Source: Clostridiales bacterium (lineage in GTDB: Bacteria > Bacillota_A > Clostridia > Saccharofermentanales > Saccharofermentanaceae). Taken from it: a stretch of DNA of 64,000 nt. Under the pieces are notes generated by a model, which saw only the letters and a list, made by a program, of their open reading frames with translations, searched no databases and had not been told where the DNA came from. The translations under genes and the position numbers were made by a program. Location of the stretch: the NCBI GenBank assembly GCA_017537905.1, contig JAFYJX010000028.1:1-64000 (forward strand). The letters run 5' to 3'. Shown here one piece after another: positions 9,308 through 18,211 of this stretch. Positions within the stretch are counted from its first letter, which is position 1. Each line of letters opens with the position of its first letter.

Positions 9308-10557
9308 GACTTGCGACATTATCCGAGAAAGAAATAATCGTTACTCTTATAGCGCTTGCGCTTCTTCTTTTGTTTGCGTTCTGCTTCGGAACGCTGATGG
9401 AAAAGATAAAGGGACCGCGTGTTGTCGGCGAGATATTAGGCGGAATGATACTCGGAGGTTCGTGTCTGTTCCTTCTGCTTCCGGCTTTGTCGGAACAGGT
9501 ATTTTTCGCATATCCTGAAGAAGGAAAAGTCCTTAATATCTTCTATCAGCTGGGCCTTGTTTTTCTTATGTTCCTGTCAGGATATAACACCGATATCAAA
9601 GTCGATAAGACCAATGCGAAAACGATAAGTCTCGTTTTTGCCGGTGCTACTATTCTGCCAATGGCAGGAAGCATTCCTTTCTTCGGATTGTTCAAGGAGT
9701 ACTTCATTGGAAGCATCAACAATGAGTTCGCTTATTGCCTTGTTTTTGCGATCGGTGTAGCGATTTCATCGATCCCAGTCATATCTAAGATCTTCTTTGA
9801 TATGGGCATAATGAACACAAAGTTCTCGAACACTGTTCTGACCGTATCGACATTCCAGGATCTTGTTCTCTGGATACTCCTTAATGTAGCAACGAGGATC
9901 GCTCAGTCGGGCGAGATCAAGCTCGTCGAAATGATCGTTATTGTTCTTGTTACCATAGGAATATTCGTAGCGATTGCGCTTATTTCCAAATTCATTAAGC
10001 AGATCAAGCGTGAGTGGAAACCGGTAACATTCTATTCTCTGAGCTTTGTCCTGCTGCTCCTCACATGCGGACTCCTTTATATGCTTGGCATCAACATCAT
10101 GTATTCTGCATTTGTTGTCGGATATCTGATCAAGGCGGTATTCGGAACCGAAGAGACCGTTAAGTCGCGAATGCATTCCTTGGAGCACATTGCGTTCTCG
10201 TTCTTTATCCCGATCTATTTCGCGCTTGTCGGAATTCAGCTTAATGTAGTACATGATTTCTCGATAACAAGATTTCTGTTATTCTTCGCGATTGCGTTTG
10301 GATTGGAGTTTATCGGAACATGGCTGCTCTTGCTGCCGTCAGGCCTTAAGATGAGCACCAGACTTAACTTCGCGATAACCATGAATGCCAGGGGCGGCCC
10401 GGGCATCGTTCTTGCGACTGTAGCATATTCTTATAACATCATCAGCCTGGAGTTCTTTACGGTGCTTATTCTCACAACGATGCTGTCTTCCATGATCGCA
10501 GGCTATTACTTAAGACTCCAGCAGAAAAAAGACGCTAAAATCTTTAATGAGTTATAA
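9304..10557 (+). CDS. Cation:proton antiporter, CPA2 family
   Basis: This 417-residue protein has about 12 hydrophobic segments and resembles KefB/GerN-type Na+(K+)/H+ exchangers. The first helices include GTLMEKIKGPRVVGEILGG, the family's early conserved block, and MNARGGPGIVLATVAYS lies near the end. No TrkA-N (RCK) domain follows, so gating by nucleotide is unlikely. An ATGA overlap with the dehydrogenase shows it is in the same operon. The transported ion is not resolved. Confidence 0.9.
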   Translation: MRLATLSEKEIIVTLIALALLLLFAFCFGTLMEKIKGPRVVGEILGGMILGGSCLFLLLPALSEQVFFAYPEEGKVLNIFYQLGLVFLMFLSGYNTDIKVDKTNAKTISLVFAGATILPMAGSIPFFGLFKEYFIGSINNEFAYCLVFAIGVAISSIPVISKIFFDMGIMNTKFSNTVLTVSTFQDLVLWILLNVATRIAQSGEIKLVEMIVIVLVTIGIFVAIALISKFIKQIKREWKPVTFYSLSFVLLLLTCGLLYMLGINIMYSAFVVGYLIKAVFGTEETVKSRMHSLEHIAFSFFIPIYFALVGIQLNVVHDFSITRFLLFFAIAFGLEFIGTWLLLLPSGLKMSTRLNFAITMNARGGPGIVLATVAYSYNIISLEFFTVLILTTMLSSMIAGYYLRLQQKKDAKIFNEL

Positions 10558-10610
10558 TCTTAACTGACTTTATATTTGGGGATCACTATTTTTCATGGGA
10601 GGAATAGATT

Positions 10611-11180
10611 ATGGCTGATCATTATTCGGATTATCTTAAAAAGGCTGTCTCGGTTCAGGATCTTGTTTTCGACAAGGTTTCCGAGAGCGACAAAGACGTG
10701 ATCAAGAGGATTAAAAAAGAGCATATCAAGTCTAATATGCTGTTCATCATTATCCTCAGTATCGCTACTCTGGCGTGCCTGTGGTATTTCATCAATTTCT
10801 GTTTTCTGCCGAATGACAGTTTTGTTTATCAGGCAGTTACCCAGAGCTGTTTCGGAGCTGCGATCGTCATCATGGGCTATTTCATTTTCGGCTTTTTCTG
10901 CGGTATCAAGGAGATCAGAAGAGGCGTCGTGCTGGCATCTTCCAGAGAACAGGAGAACAAAGACGGAAGAAATTCCTCTTATCAATTCGTTATGGATATC
11001 TACATGGAAGATAGAGACGAGGCACTTATGAGCTATACCGTTGATAAGGAAGTCTCACAGCGTGTCCAGCCCGGCGACGGTGTAATTATCGCCAAGTGCG
11101 GCCGCGCGGTAAAAGTTTTCGAAGATCCTGACAGAAAAGGTGTCATGGACGTTAGCAGGATTAAATCAGGAATCAATTAA
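10611..11180 (+). CDS. Hypothetical membrane protein, 189 aa
   Basis: Two hydrophobic segments (about residues 44-66 and 72-100) follow a charged N-terminal region, and a soluble C-terminal domain of about 85 residues follows them. The tail (RVQPGDGVIIAKCGRAVKVFEDP) looks like a small beta domain. The ribosome site GGGAGGA precedes the ATG. I do not recognise the family. A GNAT gene follows after 11 bases and may be co-transcribed. Confidence 0.75.
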   Translation: MADHYSDYLKKAVSVQDLVFDKVSESDKDVIKRIKKEHIKSNMLFIIILSIATLACLWYFINFCFLPNDSFVYQAVTQSCFGAAIVIMGYFIFGFFCGIKEIRRGVVLASSREQENKDGRNSSYQFVMDIYMEDRDEALMSYTVDKEVSQRVQPGDGVIIAKCGRAVKVFEDPDRKGVMDVSRIKSGIN

Positions 11181-11191
11181 CGGAGATAAAT

Positions 11192-11644
11192 ATGGATATA
11201 ACATATCGCAAACTAGGCTTGGGCGACCTTGATACGTTCATATCAATGCGCATCACGCAGTTAAGAGAAGAGGGCGCGACGGAAGACATCGATCTCGTGC
11301 CCGCGCTTAAGGATTACTACAACCGCCATTTATCAGACGGCACTTTCGTATCCTGGTTAGCATTAGACGGCGGAAAGATCATCGGCACGAGCGGCATGTC
11401 CTTTGTCGAGAAACCGCCCTATTTCAGCTGCCCTACGGGAAGGATCGGGCTTCTGTCCAGCATGTTCACGGACCCTTCATACAGGCGCATGGGAATAGCG
11501 AGAGAACTTCTACACAGGGTCGTTGAGGAAGCGAGAAATTACGGCTGCGGATGCGTGCAGATCACGGCATCCGACATGGGCGTTAAGTTATATACTGCAT
11601 ATGGTTTTAAGCACAACGGAAACTTCATGCAGTTTAATTTTTAA
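11192..11644 (+). CDS. GNAT-family N-acetyltransferase, 150 aa
   Basis: The acetyl-CoA loop is SYRRMGIARELLHRVVEEA near residues 88-105, and YTAYGFKHNGNFM near the end is the typical C-terminal strand. FVSWLALDGGKIIGTSGMSF supplies the central strands. The protein would transfer an acetyl group to an unknown amine. It is followed nine bases later by a second acetyltransferase. Confidence 0.88.
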   Translation: MDITYRKLGLGDLDTFISMRITQLREEGATEDIDLVPALKDYYNRHLSDGTFVSWLALDGGKIIGTSGMSFVEKPPYFSCPTGRIGLLSSMFTDPSYRRMGIARELLHRVVEEARNYGCGCVQITASDMGVKLYTAYGFKHNGNFMQFNF

Positions 11645-11652
11645 GGTGAGAT

Positions 11653-12063
11653 ATGCTGATAAAAAGAGTAGAAGAAGTAAACGATAAGATCGGTGAATTC
11701 ATCAATAAGGAATTCACTATATATGGTGAGCAGAATGAGGTCGTGCTTAACTACGATGAGTTCTGTTTTGTCGCAGAAGACGGTGATAAGATCATCGGTG
11801 TCATTACCGGCCGCGCTTACTATAATGAGGTCCACATAGGCGACCTGATCGTCGATAAGACCATAAGGAGATCCGGCATCGGCAGCAAGCTCGTTCATGC
11901 AGTTGAAGATTGTTATAAGGGCAAGGGTTACGAGAAGATAACTCTCACGACATTCGGTTTCCAGGCACCTGAATTCTACAAGAAATTAGGCTATGAGACT
12001 GAGTTCGTGCGTGAGGATAATGACCCGAAATTAAGCAAGTATTTTCTGATGAAGAAACTATGA
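11653..12063 (+). CDS. GNAT-family N-acetyltransferase, 136 aa
   Basis: This second, smaller GNAT has the acetyl-CoA binding turn RRSGIGSKLVHAVEDCYK and the C-terminal FYKKLGYETEF motif. It is not a close copy of the gene before it, so the pair is not a recent duplication. The fucosidase start lies five bases after its stop. The substrate is unknown. Confidence 0.88.
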   Translation: MLIKRVEEVNDKIGEFINKEFTIYGEQNEVVLNYDEFCFVAEDGDKIIGVITGRAYYNEVHIGDLIVDKTIRRSGIGSKLVHAVEDCYKGKGYEKITLTTFGFQAPEFYKKLGYETEFVREDNDPKLSKYFLMKKL

Positions 12064-12067
12064 TCAT

Positions 12068-13540
12068 ATGAACCAAGAAGAATACCTGAAGCTTATAGAT
12101 GACACTATCTCAAACGGCAGATACAAGGCCGACTGGGATTCTTTGTCAGGACATAAGATCCCTGACTGGTATTACCATGATAAGTTCGGCATCTTCATTC
12201 ACTGGGGCATCTACAGCGTTCCTGCATATGCCTGTGAATGGTATCCGCGCTGGATGTACAACCCCGGTTCGCGCGAGTACGAATACCATAAAAAGAACTT
12301 CGGTGATCCTTCCGTGTTCGGATATAAGGATTTCATCCCGATGTTCAAGGGCGAGAAGTTCGATGCTGACAAGTGGGTGGAGCTATTTGCCAAAGCCGGT
12401 GCCAGATTCATTATGCCTGTGTGCGAGCACCACGACGGCTTTGCTATGTACGATACTTCTTTCAACCGCTGGAACGCAGCGAAAATGGGACCTGGCACAG
12501 ATGTCGCTCTCGATATAAAGCGCGCCTGCGAGAAGTTTGGCGTTGAGTTCTGCGCTTCGTCTCACAGGGCTGAGCACTACTTCTTCATGAACATGGGAAG
12601 GTCCATTGACAGTGACGTTAACGACGAAGAGTATAGGGATTTCTACGGGCCGGCTTATCTGTGCCCGGAGTTAGCTGACGTCAAGGTTTTCGATACGATT
12701 GCTGATGCCAATACGATCGGACCTGACGAAGAATGGCTTACTGACTGGCTTGTAAGAACGTGCGAAATGGTAGACCGCTTAAAGCCGTCGATTTTGTATT
12801 TCGACACCTGGATTCATAATGTTGCTTTTAAGCCTTATCTCAAAAAGCTCTGCGCATACTACTATAACCGCGCGGAAGAATGGGGAAAGGATGTTACTAT
12901 CAACTATAAGCATGAATCGTTCCCCCGTGGAGTTGCAACCTTTGATGTCGAGCGCGGCGCTCTGACCGGCATATCACCCGAACCGTGGCAGACCGATACT
13001 GCGATCGGAAAACTGTCGTGGGGATATATAAAAGATAATGAATTCAAGCCTGCAAGGCAGATAATCTGCGACCTCGTTGATATCGTGAGCAAGAACGGAA
13101 TGCTGCTCCTTAATGTCGGTCCTAAACCTGACGGTACGATAACTGCTGAGGAGACGGCTGTTTTAGAAGAGATCGGCGAGTGGCTGAAAGTAAACGGCGA
13201 AGGCATTTACGGTACTGTCCCGTGGAAGCAGTTTGGCGAAGGCGAAGTTAATAATGCTGCCGGTTCGTTTATGGATAACGACGAGAAGGACTTTACATGC
13301 CGCGATTACAGGTTCACTTCGAAGGACGGCTGTCTTTACGCATTCTGTATGAAGCCTGAATCTGCTGAGTTCTGCATAAGATCACTTGAGACATCTGAAA
13401 TCGATTCTGTTGATGTGCTGGGTGATCAATCAGTCGTAGAGTTTTCGCGCGGCGAAAAAGGACTTAAGATCGTTATCGACAAGGCACCCATATCTGATAA
13501 ACCGATCTGTTTTAAGATCGGGTTTGCTCTTGGCGTATAA
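12068..13540 (+). CDS. Alpha-L-fucosidase, GH29
   Basis: This 490-residue enzyme has the GH29 blocks FGIFIHWGIYSVPAYACEWY, EHHDGFAMYDT and the nucleophile region SILYFDTW (Asp246). The block NVGPKPDGTI near residue 352 is also conserved. No signal peptide is present, so it acts inside the cell on imported fucosylated oligosaccharides. A small beta domain occupies the C-terminal 90 residues. With the GH51 enzyme upstream it suggests use of plant or host glycans. No strong ribosome site is visible before the ATG, so it may depend on translational coupling. Confidence 0.93.
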   Translation: MNQEEYLKLIDDTISNGRYKADWDSLSGHKIPDWYYHDKFGIFIHWGIYSVPAYACEWYPRWMYNPGSREYEYHKKNFGDPSVFGYKDFIPMFKGEKFDADKWVELFAKAGARFIMPVCEHHDGFAMYDTSFNRWNAAKMGPGTDVALDIKRACEKFGVEFCASSHRAEHYFFMNMGRSIDSDVNDEEYRDFYGPAYLCPELADVKVFDTIADANTIGPDEEWLTDWLVRTCEMVDRLKPSILYFDTWIHNVAFKPYLKKLCAYYYNRAEEWGKDVTINYKHESFPRGVATFDVERGALTGISPEPWQTDTAIGKLSWGYIKDNEFKPARQIICDLVDIVSKNGMLLLNVGPKPDGTITAEETAVLEEIGEWLKVNGEGIYGTVPWKQFGEGEVNNAAGSFMDNDEKDFTCRDYRFTSKDGCLYAFCMKPESAEFCIRSLETSEIDSVDVLGDQSVVEFSRGEKGLKIVIDKAPISDKPICFKIGFALGV

Positions 13541-13582
13541 ATGTGCGACTATATCAGGCGATAAAAGAAAGGGAGAACTATC

Positions 13583-14650
13583 GTGACCAAAGTACTCGTC
13601 GGAATGTCAGGTGGCGTAGACAGCGCTGTTGCTGCATATCTGCTGAAGCAGCAGGGCTATGAAGTCATTGGCGTAACGCTCCGCGTCTGGGGCTCTGACG
13701 AAGACGGCGACAGCAGATGCTGCGAGATAGACGAAGCCCGCCACATCAGCGAACTTCTCGGCATCAAATACCATCCGCACAATGTCACATCCCTGTTCAG
13801 GGAAAATGTGATCAATCCCTTTATTGAAGCATATCTCGAGGGCCAGACGCCGAACCCCTGCATCGAGTGCAACAGATACGTTAAGTGGGGCAAGCTCATA
13901 GAACTGGCTGATATTTTCGGCGCCGACTATGTGGCTACAGGCCACTACGCATTCATCGAAAAGCTCCCCAACGGCAGATACACGGTCCGCAAGGCTTCCC
14001 ATATCGGCAAGGACCAGACATACATGCTTTATAAGCTTACACAAGAGCAGCTCGCGCGCACGCTGATGCCTCTTGGAAAGTATACCAAGGACGAAGTCCG
14101 CGCTATTGCCGAGCAGGCAGGGCTCCCCTGTGCGCACAAGGAAGAATCCCAGGAGATCTGCTTTGTAACTGAAGGCCGTTATACGGATTTCATAAGTGAG
14201 AATACTGATAAGACATTGCCAGGTGAAGGTAACTTCGTTGATCCGGATGGCAACGTTCTCGGTAAGCACAAGGGCATTCACCAGTATACGGTCGGCCAGC
14301 GAAAGGGCTTGGGCATCGCTCTGGGTTATCCTGCATTTGTCACCAGGATCGATCCCGTAAATAACACTGTAGTCCTCGGCACAGAAGATGACCTGCTGGT
14401 TGATACTTTCAACTGCCGTTCCGTTAATTTCTTAAGTATTCCGCAGCCCGCTGTTGGTGATACTGTCCGCTGTCTTGCAAAAGCGCGTTACCACCAGACA
14501 GAGCGCCCCGCCACGATCGAAGTCGTAGGTGAGGGGCTTGTTAAAGTTACTCTGGATGAAGCCGTCAAAGGCGTATCACCCGGCCAGTCCGCTGTATTCT
14601 ATGACGATAACGGCTGCGTAGTAGGCGGCGGAATAATCGTTAGATCTTAA
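13583..14650 (+). CDS. mnmA: tRNA-specific 2-thiouridylase MnmA
   Basis: MnmA installs the 2-thio group at U34 of tRNA-Lys, -Glu and -Gln, using ATP and a persulfide sulfur. The PP-loop is GMSGGVDSAVAA at residues 7-18. The catalytic cysteines are Cys96 (ECNRYVKWG) and Cys193 (SQEICFV), and GKDQTYML is conserved. The 355-residue length is normal. The start is a GTG with GGGAG seven bases upstream. A hairpin terminator follows directly. Confidence 0.97.
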   Translation: MTKVLVGMSGGVDSAVAAYLLKQQGYEVIGVTLRVWGSDEDGDSRCCEIDEARHISELLGIKYHPHNVTSLFRENVINPFIEAYLEGQTPNPCIECNRYVKWGKLIELADIFGADYVATGHYAFIEKLPNGRYTVRKASHIGKDQTYMLYKLTQEQLARTLMPLGKYTKDEVRAIAEQAGLPCAHKEESQEICFVTEGRYTDFISENTDKTLPGEGNFVDPDGNVLGKHKGIHQYTVGQRKGLGIALGYPAFVTRIDPVNNTVVLGTEDDLLVDTFNCRSVNFLSIPQPAVGDTVRCLAKARYHQTERPATIEVVGEGLVKVTLDEAVKGVSPGQSAVFYDDNGCVVGGGIIVRS

Positions 14651-14654
14651 GTGC

Positions 14655-14712
14655 AAAAATCCAGAAAAAGTTCCGACTATACCGGACAATTATCTGGATT
14701 TTTATTGTTTTA
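14655..14712 (+). terminator. Probable intrinsic terminator of mnmA, within a repeat unit
   Basis: AAATCCAGA (14657-14665) pairs with TCTGGATTT (14693-14701), followed by a T-rich run (TTTATTGTTTTAT). The inner loop contains a weaker second palindrome. The hairpin is also the first unit of the repeat island described next. Confidence 0.6.
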
Positions 14713-14767
14713 TCCCAATTTTTCCAGAAAAAAGTCCGACCTGGCCGGAACTTTTTCCGGACTTTTT
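14660..14767. repeat. 63-bp repeat pair with TCCAGAAAAA / GTCCGAC cores
   Basis: TCCAGAAAAA occurs at 14660 and 14723 and G(T)TCCGAC follows at the same offset in each, giving a 63-bp period. The second unit carries CCGGAACTTTTT then CCGGACTTTTT (12 bp apart), and AAAAAGTCCG (14729-14738) pairs with CGGACTTTTT (14758-14767). No gene was found between 14651 and 15100; this stretch holds only these repeats, the next element and a promoter. Confidence 0.65.
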
Positions 14768-14793
14768 AAGATGGGTCGCGAGCAAGAAGTCTG

Positions 14794-14883
14794 TTCGGCA
14801 AATGTTCGGTATAGCCGAACAAAAATCGTAAAAATAACGCAGGATAGGTGGTTTTGTTACTGCATTTGTTCGGCATAGCCGAA
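14794..14883 (-). repeat. Dispersed 90-bp palindromic repeat, copy 1
   Basis: The reverse complement of this segment aligns without gaps to 48179-48268 (copy 2), with about 74 of 90 positions identical by hand count. The two palindromes (TGTTCGG TATAG CCGAACA at 14803-14821, and TGTTCGGC at 14867) start 64 bp apart. TTTGTTCGGC (14866-14875) also pairs with GCCGAACAAA just outside the alignment at 14889-14898. Confidence 0.85.
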
Positions 14884-15056
14884 AAAAAGCCGAACAAAGG
14901 TTAGCAATTCCTTAAAAACATGTTCCGAACACCCTCAAACGCCCATTTGCCACACCTTTGCCCAAAATTAGTTTGACTATCAAAGCAAATTCATCGTAAT
15001 ATGCGGCTAAGTAGACAGAAACTCAAAAGTATCAGGCTAAATAATATATTTATAAT

Positions 15057-15084
15057 TTGGCTCAAATAAATTTTATGGTACGAT
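15057..15084 (+). promoter_or_regulatory. Promoter of the lipid operon
   Basis: TTGGCT (15057-15062), a 16-bp spacer, and an extended -10 TGGTACGAT (15076-15084) precede the first gene by 16 bases. A strong AGGAGG ribosome site lies between. This is the only gap of more than 20 bases until 25391, so one promoter probably serves all eight genes. Confidence 0.55.
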
Positions 15085-15100
15085 ATGCGAGGAGGATGTT

Positions 15101-15691
15101 ATGCTTAAGATCATTGGGATGATGTATGTTACCCTCGTGCCGACGATTCTCGCAGGGGTAATGGTAATGTTGTGGTGCAAGCTGCCTATTTTAAAGGCGA
15201 TAGCAAGACCAATAGATTTCGGTAAGAATTTCGTTGACGGTAAGAGGCTTTTCGGTGATAACAAGACCTGGAAAGGCATGCTCGGATATATTATTTTTAA
15301 TACGATCTTTTCAGTCCTGTGGGGATTTGCCTGCACGGGCGGCGCGCTTAAGGACTTAAACTTCTTCTATCAGTATCACGAGAATACGATCCCTTTTAAT
15401 CTTCTCATCGGTGTCCTTCTGGGACTCGGTTATTCGATATTTGAACTTCCCAACAGCTTTCTTAAAAGAAGGCTTGATATTACTCCCGGAAAATCAATAA
15501 GCGGCTTTTGGAAAGTGTTCTTCATTTTTCTGGACCAGGCTGATTCCGTATTCGGTGTAGCACTTATAGTCTGGTTCTTCTATCCGCTCGGTATCCTTCT
15601 TTATCTTTTGTATGTATTGGTCGGTGCAGCGACGCATCTGCTCTTGAACATGATGCTCTATTTCATGCACCTGCGTAAAAATATGTTTTAA
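15101..15691 (+). CDS. CarS-like CDP-lipid (CDP-archaeol-type) synthase
   Basis: This 196-residue membrane protein has about five helices. The signature RPIDFGKNF (36-44), DGKRLFGDNKTWKG (46-59), SFLKRRLDITPGKS (119-132) and FLDQADSVFG (143-152) matches the CarS (former DUF46) branch of CTP:phosphatidate cytidylyltransferases. CarS activates unsaturated archaetidic acid with CTP to give CDP-archaeol and pyrophosphate. The GD dipeptide usually just before the SFxKRR block appears as ELPN here. The protein is shorter than a standard bacterial CdsA and lacks its C-terminal signature. It is first in the operon, 14 bases before a dikinase-like gene. Confidence 0.8.
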   Translation: MLKIIGMMYVTLVPTILAGVMVMLWCKLPILKAIARPIDFGKNFVDGKRLFGDNKTWKGMLGYIIFNTIFSVLWGFACTGGALKDLNFFYQYHENTIPFNLLIGVLLGLGYSIFELPNSFLKRRLDITPGKSISGFWKVFFIFLDQADSVFGVALIVWFFYPLGILLYLLYVLVGAATHLLLNMMLYFMHLRKNMF

Positions 15692-15705
15692 GGAAATTCA
15701 ACTTT

Positions 15706-18210
15706 ATGTTAGTAAGATTAAGCAGCAGTGAACAGGAAAACGGCAAGCTCGGAAACAAAGGTAAATTCCTTTTACTCATGAAGCAGAACGGGTTCAACGT
15801 TCCTGATGGCTTTGTGCTCGACAGCGGTACTTACGATGAGACTGTAAATGGTGAAGCTGAAGAGATCATTTCGCAGGCTCTCGAAAAGCTTAACAAGGAC
15901 AATATCAAAGAAACCTCCAATGGTTTAAGCGAGCTTTTCGATAAGATAAAGCTTACACCAAAAACTGCAGCAGAGATCAAGGCGCTCGTAAAAGATAATA
16001 AACTCTATGCTGTACGAAGCAGCGGCACGAAGGAAGACTTGGATGAGTTCTCATTTGCAGGCCAGTATAAGACGTTCCTCAATACCAAGCCGGAAGACAT
16101 TGAAGCAAGGGTAATCGACTGCTACAGATCGATGTTTTCTGAGATAATATTGAGCTATCTCGTAAACAGAAAGATCGATCTTAATGATCTTAAGATGTCT
16201 GTCGTCGTCCAGGAGATGGTAGCGTCTGATAAGAGCGGAATCTGTTTTACGATCGATCCTGTTACGGGCAACGACAAGACGATGCTGATAGAAGTGTCGG
16301 AGGGCCTTGGTGAAGACATCGTCAGCGGCAAGACTGTTCCCGAGCAGTATCACTACAACTGGTACGACAACAAAGAGACAGGCAGGAAGCCTGATAACAA
16401 GCTGATTTCGGAAGAAAATGTAGAGAAGTATGCCAAGGTTTTCGCGAGCATTCAGCAGCAGTTCGGATATCCCTGCGATATCGAATTCGCGATAAAGGAC
16501 GATGAGCTTTTCATCCTCCAGTCCAGAAGGATCACGAAGCTTAATTATTCCGGTATCAACGATGTATGGACAACGGCTGACTTTAAGGACGGAGGCGTAT
16601 CCGCAAATGTATGCACGCCTTACATGTGGAGCCTTTACGAATACATCTGGGAATATTCGCTCAGAGTATTTATCGTCAGCACGAAAATATTAAAAGATGA
16701 GCAGCTCCCCAAAAAGCTCGGTGAGATGTATTACGGCAGATGTTACTGGAATCTTTCCGCTGTAAAGTTAACGATGGAACAGATCATCGGCTATAAGGAA
16801 AGAGAATTCGATAATGAATACGGAATCGTAGGCGATTACGAAGGCGACGGTAAAGTTACCGGCGCGACGCCCAAGGTGCTTTTCCACATGATCCCGATCA
16901 TCATCGAACAGACAAAAGTCTTAAACGACAGGAAGAAGAATTCCGAGCGTTACAAGCAGGAACTTTTGGACCTCTACTACGATTACAAGAAGCACCTTGA
17001 TGAAGGAACGATCGAAGACATCACCAAGGAATTCTACAGGATCACGCATGAGACTTATTTAAGATCCGAGACGACATATTTCCATCAGATCTTCATCAAT
17101 ACGATCCATCAGTCGCTTTATAAGGACAGCCTTTTGAAGTATGTTTCCGAGAGTGAGTATCTGTCGCTTTTAGCGAGCATCGATAACATCTCGCATCTGC
17201 TTCCTTTCTACGACATGTGGGATATCACAAGAAAGATCAGAAGCAGCGAAGAGGCGGCGAAGTATTGGAAAGATACTGACGCAAAGGAAATTGCCAAGGA
17301 ACTTGACAGTGACAAGTTCGAGCTCCCGCTTGTAAAAAAGCTCATTGACGATTACGGTTATCACTCCGACAAGGAACTCGATATCACATATCCCTGCTAT
17401 TACGAAGAGCCTGAGGTCATGATCTCCATGGTCAAGGACATGGCACTTTTGGACGATTCTTATTCGCCTGAGAAGGACAAAGAAAGAGGCATCGCAGTCT
17501 ACACCGAGATCTTAGATAACCTTAAGAAAAATGTTTCCGCAGGAAAGTACAAAAAGATCGCAGACAAAGTCTCTAACATGCGTAAGATGCTCTGGTGGCG
17601 CGAGGAGTTTAGAGACGTTTCCACAAGGTTCTACTACATGCTCCGTATGTATACGATCGAGTATGCGAAAAAGCTCGTATCTGACGGCGTGCTCGAAAAG
17701 GCAGGCGATGTCTGGTTCCTTAAGGTTGGAAACCTTTGGGATTACATAGCCGGTAATAAGACAAAAGAGGACCTCAATGACTTAATCACAAGAAACAAGT
17801 TCTACTATAATGCTTATAGGAACTACATAAGCGATAACGAGATCGGACATAACTTCCATGTGCTCTCCGAGAGCGCTGACTCCAATGCTATAAGAGGCCT
17901 TGGTGCCAACAACGGCAAGATCACGGGCACTGCGAGAGTGATTGAAGACTTTACGCAGATCGATAGGCTCGAGGAAGGCGATATTCTCGTAACGAGATTT
18001 ACCGACACCGGCTGGACACCGAAGTTCGCGATATTGTCAGGCATCGTTACAGAGTACGGCGGAATCTTGTGTCATGCTGCGATCGTGTCCAGAGAATACG
18101 GAATTCCTGCGATCGTCTGCTGCAAGGATGCGATGAGCAAGATCTCTGACGGACAGACGATAACAATTGACGGAAGCACGGGAGTTGTAACCATAAAGGA
18201 CGGTGAATGA
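15706..18210 (+). CDS. PEP synthase/rifampicin phosphotransferase-like dikinase, 834 aa
   Basis: An N-terminal ATP-grasp domain carries VRSSGTKED (103-111), FAGQ (117-120) and the closing strand FILQSRRIT (about 270). A middle region of roughly 450 residues matches nothing I recognise. The C-terminal swivelling domain has the phosphohistidine in GGILCHAAIVSREYGIP (His790). There is no PEP-binding barrel, so this resembles rifampicin phosphotransferase, which moves the beta-phosphate of ATP via His to an alcohol, giving AMP and phosphate. The acceptor is unknown. Position between CarS-like and CDP-alcohol transferase genes suggests a lipid or lipid precursor. Confidence 0.85.
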   Translation: MLVRLSSSEQENGKLGNKGKFLLLMKQNGFNVPDGFVLDSGTYDETVNGEAEEIISQALEKLNKDNIKETSNGLSELFDKIKLTPKTAAEIKALVKDNKLYAVRSSGTKEDLDEFSFAGQYKTFLNTKPEDIEARVIDCYRSMFSEIILSYLVNRKIDLNDLKMSVVVQEMVASDKSGICFTIDPVTGNDKTMLIEVSEGLGEDIVSGKTVPEQYHYNWYDNKETGRKPDNKLISEENVEKYAKVFASIQQQFGYPCDIEFAIKDDELFILQSRRITKLNYSGINDVWTTADFKDGGVSANVCTPYMWSLYEYIWEYSLRVFIVSTKILKDEQLPKKLGEMYYGRCYWNLSAVKLTMEQIIGYKEREFDNEYGIVGDYEGDGKVTGATPKVLFHMIPIIIEQTKVLNDRKKNSERYKQELLDLYYDYKKHLDEGTIEDITKEFYRITHETYLRSETTYFHQIFINTIHQSLYKDSLLKYVSESEYLSLLASIDNISHLLPFYDMWDITRKIRSSEEAAKYWKDTDAKEIAKELDSDKFELPLVKKLIDDYGYHSDKELDITYPCYYEEPEVMISMVKDMALLDDSYSPEKDKERGIAVYTEILDNLKKNVSAGKYKKIADKVSNMRKMLWWREEFRDVSTRFYYMLRMYTIEYAKKLVSDGVLEKAGDVWFLKVGNLWDYIAGNKTKEDLNDLITRNKFYYNAYRNYISDNEIGHNFHVLSESADSNAIRGLGANNGKITGTARVIEDFTQIDRLEEGDILVTRFTDTGWTPKFAILSGIVTEYGGILCHAAIVSREYGIPAIVCCKDAMSKISDGQTITIDGSTGVVTIKDGE

Positions 18211-18211
18211 T

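Noticed and set aside
13607..14281. Long open frame antisense to mnmA
   Set aside because: It is a shadow of the mnmA coding sequence, without a start context or family motifs.
14651..14878. Small open frame directly after mnmA
   Set aside because: It runs through the terminator hairpin and the palindromic repeats, with no ribosome site and no protein-like composition.
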